A stretch of DNA of 64,000 nt from Anthostomella pinea (Eukaryota; Ascomycota; Sordariomycetes; Xylariales; Xylariaceae), in assembly GCA_963556695.1 (NCBI GenBank), contig CAUWAG010000006.1, positions 4,092,001 to 4,156,000 of the forward strand, in the 5' to 3' direction. This document shows positions 56,862 through 64,000 of this stretch, in pieces (the stretch's first letter is position 1; each line of letters starts with the position of its first letter). A program made the translations under genes and the position numbers. The notes beneath the pieces were generated by a model. That model ran no database searches. It was given only the letters and a program-made list of their open reading frames with translations, and was not told where the DNA came from.

Positions 56862-57215
56862 GATTTTAAATATATATTAATTATTAAAAAGATAAATAAA
56901 GTAATAAGTAACAGCTTTATTATAAGTATAAATTACAAGGTAGGAAAATTAAAAAGCTTAATCGTTAAAATCTAAGTAAACGGGTTAAAAACCTTAAAGG
57001 GTGGTTATATAATACTAGATAAAAAAAAGGTAAATCTCGTAACGTATAACGCTTTATACACGGATAATTTTAAAGCCGCAATTTTATTATACTAACATTA
57101 TAATCGATGTTTTACTAGCAAGTAATAAATCTACTACTACTTTAAATATTATACCGCTTTTTATATTAACGCTTAGTTACGTCTATTCGAGCGTCTAGTA
57201 TCTATTATTAAACTT

Positions 57216-58397
57216 GGTAGTGCCGCTGGGCTGCCTCCTGATTTTGTCGAGGACCAATATCGGTACTAACATGTAGTGGGGCGTTGTAAACCAGATCTCT
57301 GGGGTGTGCTTCCTAGTGTCAAAGTTGCGTAGATGTAGCTGGGTGTTTTGCCCCATTGGACGACTGCGGGGTAGGACCCTTGCCCCCGCATAATCCTAAC
57401 ATTATTAAGTCAACCTAAACTATGAGCTAAATCTGTAACTTGGCCGAACCGTAACCCAGTACAGCCGCGCCGCGACGTCTCGCAGCAAGGGTTTACTACC
57501 GACAAAGTTCACATCAAGTTGACATATTCCTAGACATTTTGCCATCGTCCTTCATCCTCGGCAGGCCTCCACGTCTGGGAGAGCTTTCCCGTCTTTCCCG
57601 TCTTTCCCGTCTTTCCCGTCTTTCTTGTCGTCCCACGGGACCTACGATGAACCGGTCACTTTCTAGACCTCAGTATAAGATGAAGATCGTTCTTGACTGG
57701 CAGGAACAGGCTTTTCGAGGAGATGTAAGTCTTGTGTAGTCTGGATACGGCTCGTCGAGCATTCAGTCGGAGTTGTCGGGGCTAGCCAATGCCAGAGATT
57801 GTATCGAGGAGGGAGACTTGGGCGGTAGGGCCAAGGGGGTTGGTCGCATTTCTTTAGAGACGTAGTGCTAATTGTACGTGTCTAGGCGCGTGGGTGTAGT
57901 TGGAGAGGGAGTTGACTATAATGATGCAGCATGGTAGGTGGGAGAGAATGAGCGGCGGCAAGGCTGAGGCGTCACGTCACGGAAACCTCTCTTCCGCTCG
58001 GCCACGATCAAGCCTTCAACCGAAGCGAAGACATTTTACAATTAGGCATAGGCTAGCCTTGCTAATAGAGACGAACCGCTTTGACGGGATATGATTTTAC
58101 CCAAGACCCTAAACGCGTTCATTACGTGAGGGTCCCTGCTGGCGACTGTGGTTGGTATTGTGGTTTCTCTCAACAGTAGAATTCATTCGCTAAGCAGCGA
58201 TCCGCATTGACCCGCAATGAATATGGCGCATTGATCCCAGGCTCGCGGAAGTGATGCCCATCTGATGGGTAGGTTAGGGCTTGTTCCCGGCAATGGCTGA
58301 TGAATATGATTTGATATAATGACCTGCTTGTGTGAGAATGCTCTGCATGAAACGACTGCGCTGGCACAATAGGTTGCTTGGAGGGCACGAAACGCAC
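57216..58397. other. Intergenic to the right of the AT-rich block
   Basis: No established gene. 57587-57632 holds about five copies of a CTTTCCCGT-type 10-bp repeat. A short coding-like exon may run from ATG 57648 (MNRSLSRPQYKMKIVLDWQE...) to a GTAAGT donor at 57725, but no following exon was found. Confidence 0.4.
57587..57632. repeat. 10-bp tandem repeat (TTTCCCGTCT)n
   Basis: Five nearly perfect tandem copies, the last diverging to CTTTCTTGTC. Confidence 0.85.
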
Positions 58398-58878
58398 TAA
58401 CGGCGGGGGCATATAAATGGGACAGTTTTCCCACCGAAATCTCATTATTACGATTCATATAACTCGGTCAGTATTAACAGCACGATAATATGACTTGAAC
58501 AAGAATATTTCTCCCTTTTTTCTCTTTCTTAAAATCTAGCCGCTTAATGTAATCTACGCTAGAGGTAAAGTTATGATAGCACGGAGTTTTGCCCTTATTA
58601 AATTTCACCTTCAAGGCTGCTATAAGTCGGGTTTTCCTGACCCTTTAGTGGAAACAAGGCATAGTCAGGCTTCTAACAATCATAGCGGCCTAAACTGCTG
58701 CTATACCCCTAATAAACTCAAAATCAAAAGAAACACCAAGAAAAGGCGATTCGAATGCATTACTCACATCATCTAGAGCTTTTATTCCGATAGAGTTATT
58801 TATAAGTGCAACTGTAGTCTTCTGGTGTAAAAACTGTCCCATATATGGGGTTGTCCTATTTATATGCCCACGCCGTTA
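58398..58878. mobile_element. Candidate TA-flanked element with inverted ends (481 bp)
   Basis: The left end reads TAACGGCGGGGGCATATAAA, followed by TGGGACAGTTTT. The right end in reverse complement reads TAACGGCGTGGGCATATAAA, followed by TAGGACA and, after an 18-nt insertion, GGGACAGTTTT. Inverted ends of about 25 bp with few mismatches and TA borders suggest a second Tc1/mariner-like non-autonomous element, unrelated in sequence to the 204-220-bp MITE family. Only one copy is seen here, so the boundaries are provisional. Confidence 0.5.
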
Positions 58879-59037
58879 AAGGATAATGCACCTGGTTTTG
58901 AACTTGAAGAAAATAAATCAGAGTTAGGCTATCGCGGCCCTGTAGATAGTGTGATAAAGAAGGAAGTCAAAAAGCTTTAGTCTAAGTTGCCACGCAGTGC
59001 TATACATACTCGTAAAAGTGTTCGACCTGTTAAATGA
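58864..59037 (+). pseudogene. Coding-like scrap next to the inverted-repeat element
   Basis: From ATG 58864 the frame reads MPTPLKDNAPGFELEENKSE, then GYRGPVDSVIKKEVKKL, an in-frame TAG at 58978-58980, then SKLPRSAIHTRKSVRPVK to TGA at 59037. The charged pattern looks like real protein interrupted by one nonsense codon. It overlaps the right end of the inverted-repeat element by a few bases. Not recognised. Confidence 0.3.
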
Positions 59038-60141
59038 TGGGGTCTTGTAATCCTACTTTACGAGCGCTTTATTCCCATCCCGATTATGAGGATGTTGTTG
59101 AATACACGGATGTTGATTGATTCTGTTCATTGTTCTGCTCTGCTTCTTCAGTGTGCAGAGATTGATCATCTGTCTTCTTGGTGGGTCAGATGCCCTGTGC
59201 GTCTCTGCCCCACTGGAGATCTTCCGGTGTCTATCTCTGGCTCTATGTATAACATGGTGTGCATCGGCTAAATGATCCATATTTCGCCGACATTCCCTGC
59301 ATGTCAGGATTTTGGTGGCTAAACTTCGGTGCGCCAGGTATCAGGACTCTGGGTGCAGGGCAAGTTTTCGGGGCCCGCATTCAGAAGGTAGCTAGGCCAG
59401 AACCACGAGATGTCGGTGCCTTCCAACTATCAAAGTAAGCCCGGTTGATTTTGATTGGGCCTTTAGCGTCGCAAAAATGCGGCATGCTTCCAAGTGACCA
59501 CTTCGGTCTTGAACGTAACCATGCATTGCAGCCCTTACCAGTGGCGACAAGGAGCGTGGTCAGGCAGCAGCCTGGAAAGCACGCCTACTGTATCGATAAC
59601 TCTCTCAATAGCTAAGACCATTCCTTTCCGGAAGATGCGAACTGCCTGTGAGCGATGGGCTTGAGCACAGGATTCGACAAAGTGGGAATAGATGACTTAC
59701 CTGTTGTCGGTTCAGGTTATGGATTGATGCCAAAGTAGATGGGACTGACTTGGGCGATCGGGTCGTCGCCGCGGTGGTGGTGTCAGGAATGAGAAAAGTC
59801 TTGCGGGTGGGAAGGCAGGAAGGCCATGGAAACCAAGTCCACACAGTTGTGTCGCAAGGACTGGAGTATCGCTAACTAGCTATCCAAAACTTACGCCCCG
59901 TTCGCTCAACTCCTGAGAATCGTACTCGAAATGTGACATTGGTATTGTTGTCTATTGGTTTCGACTGGGAGTTGTAAGATCTTGTTATCGTTGACCATAC
60001 TCTCGTTATGACCCTGCATGATGCTCCTATTCCTCGTAGCCTCCCGTCAGGCTGCTCATCTATGACCCTTGGTCCGCCCTTACACTCCATCCCCAACCCA
60101 ACCCTCCCAGCTCCAACATCAGAATCAGAACAGCAAGACGA
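59038..60141. other. Intergenic, no gene seen
   Basis: About 1.1 kb with only short chance ORFs on both strands. Confidence 0.5.
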
Positions 60142-60634
60142 TCAATGCTGCTGCTCGGCAGGCTTGATGCCCATCGCGGCCAGTGCCTGATGCCCCTGTG
60201 CGTCACGGCCAACGACGAGCAGGGGCTCACAATGCGCGCCGCCCCCTTCTACTGCTGTACGAGAGAGCAGCACCTGCAGCGGAGACTCAGCGACATCCAT
60301 GAGACAGCTGCCGTCAGGGTTGAATTTCCCGCGCATGTCCGACCACTGCATCGCCACGCAACACGCAGCAAGCCTCACGAGTGCGTATACAGACAGAAGG
60401 GCGCCTGCAACCCCTTTTAAGCAAGAGGCGACCGACTCGTGAAGTGGACGAGGTCCATTGGAGGGCCGTGCCCGTGCGTGCCGAAACAAAAAAGCCCAAG
60501 GTGTAGGTACGAGGGGTTCTGGGAAATGAACTCCACGCGCCCGATCACCACCAGCATATGTGCTACTGGGATGGCGGTCTCGCGAGACACGAGTCCGATC
60601 GTGATGCATAGTGCGCTTTTCTCTCGTGCCGAGA
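60142..60634 (-). pseudogene. Coding-like segment in two frames, downstream of the kinase-nuclease gene
   Basis: On the minus strand one frame from about 60620 to 60419 reads ITIGLVSRETAIPVAHMLVV, IGRVEFISQNPSYLHLGLFC and FGTHGHGPPMDLVHF, then TAA. A second frame, 60420 to TGA at 60142, reads MQWSDMRGKFNPDGSCLMDV and HCEPLLVVGRDAQGHQAL to GIKPAEQQH. Both look like protein, and together they would make one ~150-residue domain broken by a frameshift near 60420; no normal-length intron fits. It starts within about 25 nt of the upstream gene's stop on the same strand. It could also be a functional small gene with a start I cannot place. Confidence 0.35.
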
Positions 60635-62992
60635 TTACGAAATCGACCGGGCTGCTGAAATATCGTCTGCTATCAGCCGACGGTAGTCGGCTTGAGAAGC
60701 TGGCTTTGCTGCTGGCTTGTCATGTAGATCGGGGGCTGTTCGTTTTCTCTTGTTGGTATTGACTTGGGCGAGAGGCAGCCGTGGAGGATCCATCAAGATC
60801 GCCCGCTCAAAGTCGATACTCATGACGCGATAATTTTCTTCGTTCCATAAGAAGTTAGACATCCGGACGTCTGCATGTGCCACTCCCATTGTATGCAGCG
60901 TTTGCACCGACCGAACCAGTGCGTAGCTGAGGTTTGCGGGGACGGTGTCAGAAGGGTCCAGATCATGCAAGCTTCGGCCACCCCATGCTAAAAACATCAT
61001 ATAGACAACCCGCACGCGAAAGTCGTAATAATAGATGCGTGAGATATCACGGAGGTCAATAGCGCCTAAGCAGACAGGCACATCAACGCCCTGGGCAGGA
61101 CTAAGTCGACGATATACCGAGATTTCGTGTTCGAGATCCTGAACATACTCCGAGATTGTGCCCTTGCTCACAAACGTGTAGCCGTGCTCGAGTAGTGTAA
61201 CTTGGAATAGGACTCCTCGTGCTCCTTGCTTCCCGAGACATACGATGCCGTCGTCTAATGTCCGCTCGAGCTGTTCCTTGAGAAGATGAAGCCACTGGGA
61301 GTGCGAGACCGGATGACAATCGCCGTTCTTCTTCCCTCGGTGCAGCGCAACATTGGGGCACTGATCATCAAGGAAAGTTCCGTGCACCAGTCCCAAGAGG
61401 CACTTATTCGTGCAGTACTGATGTTGAGGCGAGGTACTGGTGTTGGCCCCGCAAGATTGCTGTGTTGAATCTGGTTGGCTGTGCTGCCCAGGCCGGCTGC
61501 GATTTCTCGAGCCGGTCGGCGTTGGGCTGTGCGACAAGTGCTGCTCAGACTCGTCCTCAGACGGGTCTGGGGTCTGGTTCCTACCAGGGGTGCCAGCAGC
61601 AGGACGATCTTGGTCAACTATCAATCTCTTCGGTTTCTTCTTGCCACGCAAGTCATACGGTGATCGATTCACTTTCTTGTACGTGCTGGGCTCATAGCCA
61701 GCCGAATTTGGAGGTGCTCGTCGCTCGCTTGCTGGGATGGAGCGCAGGATTTCTTCGTAGTCTTCGGTCCATGTCTGGAGGTGCTTCATTGCCGAACGTC
61801 GCTCTTCCTGTGCATGTTTTTGCCGTTGACCCGGTTTGCCGAAAGCCATTAGACTAAATGCCAGGACTTGGCCAACTGCCGTACAATAGCCTGCTTGATC
61901 CGGGTGTGCGGCAACTTCCGGGCCAGGCTCTGCCAGGTGATAATAGAGCTTGGTAGGGTCGGACCAATCAATCTTAAGAAAGACGATAACCTCGCCCGTT
62001 GTTAAGTATGAATACTCAAGTCCACCCTCGATCATGTAGTGGAAGGTCTGTGTGACCGCAGCTGCTGTCAGCTTATCTGCGTGATATCGGAACCGCTCTG
62101 TATTGTTCGTAGCCGCTGGGATGGTACTCCGATTTACAACCTCTTTGCAAATGTCCATGCGACGGAGACCAAGGCGAAGGTGCGGTGCGGTAAGCTTGTG
62201 TGGTGCCTTGTACTCGATGATGTAGGCCGCGGTTCGTCCACCAGGCTGCGTACCGTCATCTCGGTAGACACAGATCTGATCCGGGCAGAGTCTGCTTCCC
62301 CTTCGGAGGGCATGATTTGGCGTTGTCGGTCGCGCTTGGGTGGTGTCAGCACGACGTGCCAGTACTTCTTCGGCCATGTCGCTTATGGCATTGGGATGGT
62401 TCTCGAAAACAATGCCGCCTGCAATGTCGAACTCGCTCTTGACCCCGCCCTCTGTCCTGAACCGCTCGATGATGGACCGTACGGGATCCTCAACACTGGT
62501 ATGTTGGAAGTATTCTAGATCTCTCTCATTTGCTACCTTTCCTCTTGCTATCCTCTCGCCAAGGCCCTGCAGGAAACTCCGACTTTCAAAGGCCTCTGTG
62601 TCGCCAGGAAAGGTGGAATGAAGGTCGCGGAAGACAGCTTTTTGCTGATCAAAGAAATCCAACCATGGTAACATGAGTGCAGGACACCACTTATCTCGTG
62701 GATTGGTAATGGAACCTTTTGATGTGAGACGTTTGTCTGTTTCAATAACCAACTGTGAGAAGATGAGGTCATGGCATAGTTGGATGTATTCCATCAGTGT
62801 TGTCTGCCTGGTTTGCTGTTCGGCTTGCTCGCGTCGGCGCTGCTCTTCCTCGCGTCGATGCTGCTCTTCCTCGCGTCGATGCTGTTCTTCGGTAGCCAGA
62901 GCCTCGGCCTGTTCTCGTCGGCGTTGCTCCTCCCTGCGCCGGTGTTGTTCTTCAGCAAGCTGAGACCTCAACTTGGCAATCTCATCTTCCAT
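60635..62992 (-). CDS. Coiled coil - PD-(D/E)xK nuclease-like - protein-kinase-like fusion (Crinkler-like)
   Basis: Intact single exon, 785 aa, ATG at 62992. Residues 1-65 are a Glu/Arg/Gln coiled coil from EEQHRRE repeats (EEEQHRR occurs twice). Residues about 75-400 resemble the restriction-nuclease-like domain of fungal Crinkler-type fusions: FDIAGGIVFENH at 188-199 and the signature P237-D238 ... E260-Y-K262 (PDQICVYRDDG ... YIIEYKAPHK). Residues 420-525 are a disordered linker. A small Cys cluster (C527, C531, C545) precedes a kinase-like domain: glycine-rich GKQGARGVLFQV at 587-598, candidate ATP lysine K610, helix-C Glu at about 621-623, HAD at 706-708 with N713, and D727-F-E in place of DFG. 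The tail has a KRKR nuclear-signal-like stretch near 748-751. Catalytic residues seem present, so both domains may work. Relatives are multi-copy and patchy among fungi; targets are unknown. Confidence 0.75.
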   Translation of the reverse strand: MEDEIAKLRSQLAEEQHRRREEQRRREQAEALATEEQHRREEEQHRREEEQRRREQAEQQTRQTTLMEYIQLCHDLIFSQLVIETDKRLTSKGSITNPRDKWCPALMLPWLDFFDQQKAVFRDLHSTFPGDTEAFESRSFLQGLGERIARGKVANERDLEYFQHTSVEDPVRSIIERFRTEGGVKSEFDIAGGIVFENHPNAISDMAEEVLARRADTTQARPTTPNHALRRGSRLCPDQICVYRDDGTQPGGRTAAYIIEYKAPHKLTAPHLRLGLRRMDICKEVVNRSTIPAATNNTERFRYHADKLTAAAVTQTFHYMIEGGLEYSYLTTGEVIVFLKIDWSDPTKLYYHLAEPGPEVAAHPDQAGYCTAVGQVLAFSLMAFGKPGQRQKHAQEERRSAMKHLQTWTEDYEEILRSIPASERRAPPNSAGYEPSTYKKVNRSPYDLRGKKKPKRLIVDQDRPAAGTPGRNQTPDPSEDESEQHLSHSPTPTGSRNRSRPGQHSQPDSTQQSCGANTSTSPQHQYCTNKCLLGLVHGTFLDDQCPNVALHRGKKNGDCHPVSHSQWLHLLKEQLERTLDDGIVCLGKQGARGVLFQVTLLEHGYTFVSKGTISEYVQDLEHEISVYRRLSPAQGVDVPVCLGAIDLRDISRIYYYDFRVRVVYMMFLAWGGRSLHDLDPSDTVPANLSYALVRSVQTLHTMGVAHADVRMSNFLWNEENYRVMSIDFERAILMDPPRLPLAQVNTNKRKRTAPDLHDKPAAKPASQADYRRLIADDISAARSIS

Positions 62993-64000
62993 TGTGGTGG
63001 TTACTGGTCATGACGAATGCAGACGATAAGCTACACAACACGACAAAATTGACACGGCGAAATCGACACGGCAAGTATGAAAGGTCAAGCAACATCCACG
63101 GCAGCTAATGCTACGACATAATGTGAGCCGTGCGCCGGCTAAACTCCGGAGTAACGTGTTCAGATATCCACTCGCCCCTGCAGCTTGGCACACTGGGCAT
63201 CTGCGTATATTCACGCCTGGCTTTATTACCTGTACCGAAGCACACAGTCCGTGAGCATCTGTTATTGAAACTGGGGGTGTGAGTGCCAATTATCTGACAA
63301 TCCTCTCTCGACGCAGGACTCAGCATTTCAACCACAACGACCTTTGCGGTCGTATCTCTTGCCCCGCACCTCACCACGTTGCTGAACAAATTGTGGCTTG
63401 CGGCAGCAGCCTTCACCTGCAGGATGCCTTTCGCTACACATCCAACATCATGCCAGACAGGCCCGTAGGGATAAGTCCAAGCACGACCTGACGACATTCA
63501 ATGCCAACGCTACCCACCAGATCAGAGAACTTGTCGGCGCGGTTTATGGCACTCTGACACCGCAGCGCTCTGCAACCGCCCTCGCGAACCTCCTGCTGGC
63601 AGTTCTAACCCAGCACACAGCCCTTGATAACATCATAACACGCATCACTGGGGCCAGACTGGACGAGCGTCGATGGATGCGCAAGCAGTCGTCCACCATA
63701 ACTGGATTGATCCGGCAGAGTTTGGTGGGTGCTTGTCAACACGCAAGTGCACACACATAATAAACTGTCAGATTTGAGCCAATCGTCAGAGTGAAGTGTG
63801 TGTGTGTATTCCGTCTGTCTAGAGTGTCCTTGTGCGACCGTGGCAGTTTTGTGCCAGAGGGGGCTGGATCGGGACGGAACAACTAGGTTCCGTTGTCAAC
63901 CTGTCAGCCTTCTAGGCGTACCTTTAATCTAACAAAAGGCTTGCGGAATTGCTTTTTTCACAGGCCGGGTCAGAAAACTACCGTTCGGCTAACGACAAGC
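62993..64000. other. Upstream region of the fusion gene, with a coding-like stretch at 63480-63735
   Basis: 62993-63250 is the promoter side of the minus-strand gene. On the plus strand, 63480-63735 reads HDLTTFNANATHQIRELVGA, VYGTLTPQRSATALANLLLA and RLDERRWMRKQSSTITGLIR, a helix-like, plausible protein, with a GTGGGT donor at about 63726. No ATG precedes it in frame. It could be an internal exon of a gene running off to the right, or a relic. Confidence 0.35.

Larger units (their letters stand above)
51415..57215. repeat. AT-rich, RIP-like block without ORFs
   Basis: About 5.8 kb very rich in TA/TTTAA words, with almost no open frame on either strand and sharp borders to ordinary DNA. This is what RIP leaves of transposon sequence in Pezizomycotina; the original element can no longer be read. 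A perfect 11-bp inverted repeat TAAATCAAGCC/GGCTTGATTTA lies near 51431-51470. Four GC-normal islands inside are listed as separate insertions. RIP indices were not computed. Confidence 0.8.

Noticed and set aside
1..64000. CRISPR array or bacterial operon features
   Set aside because: No spaced direct repeats; genes are spliced and eukaryotic in type.

Overview
The window looks like nuclear DNA of a filamentous ascomycete (Pezizomycotina). The genes have short introns, about 40-100 nt, with GT...AG ends and CTAAC/CTGAC-like branch sites. There is a fused P450-reductase of the CYP505 type, a fungal otubain, a SUR7-like protein and an ankyrin gene with a fungal HeLo/STAND-type N-terminal domain. 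A 5.8-kb AT-rich block without ORFs looks like the product of repeat-induced point mutation (RIP). I cannot name the species.

Layout. 1-3126 (-): CYP505 fatty-acid hydroxylase, 3' end cut by the window edge. 4764-5578 (+): SUR7-family protein. 6548-7300 (+): single-pass membrane protein of unknown function. 8748-9521 (+): unknown gene whose reading frame holds one TAG that could be a stop or a splice acceptor. 10849-11841 (+): mitochondrial lipoyl(octanoyl)transferase. 12439-12515 (-): tRNA-Gly(GCC) with a probable 7-nt intron. 13294-15780 (-): otubain deubiquitinase. About 15.8-26.4 kb is almost gene-free, with only a MITE and short coding-like scraps. 27077-27949 (-): PNPOx-like flavoprotein. 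28383-30627 (+): 3-methylcrotonyl-CoA carboxylase alpha subunit. 31202-31744 (-) and 32095-33276 (+): mitoribosomal bS16m and NAD(P)HX epimerase, sharing a 350-bp divergent promoter region. 33354-33551 (-) and 35786-39052 (-): a small and a very large protein that share a Cys/His/Pro motif. 43370-44533 (+): RRM protein.

From 45 kb onward the window becomes accessory and decayed. It holds a C-terminal scrap of an MFS transporter (45387-45934), an ankyrin-repeat HeLo/STAND-like pseudogene with several lesions and a MITE inside one of its introns (46178-49418), and a 5'-truncated membrane-protein gene (50249-50808). Next comes the AT-rich block (51.4-57.2 kb), into which four compact 200-255-bp elements, probably solo LTRs, have inserted with 5-bp target duplications. 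An intact single-exon gene follows at 60635-62992 (-), encoding a coiled coil, a PD-(D/E)xK nuclease-like domain and a protein-kinase-like domain. It resembles the nuclease-kinase fusions of Crinkler-like fungal proteins and is the most unusual intact gene here.

The conserved left part covers mitochondrial and central metabolism (lipoylation, leucine breakdown, NAD(P)HX repair, mitochondrial translation) but forms no pathway cluster. The right part is a repeat-rich island where genes are being lost and conflict-type genes sit.
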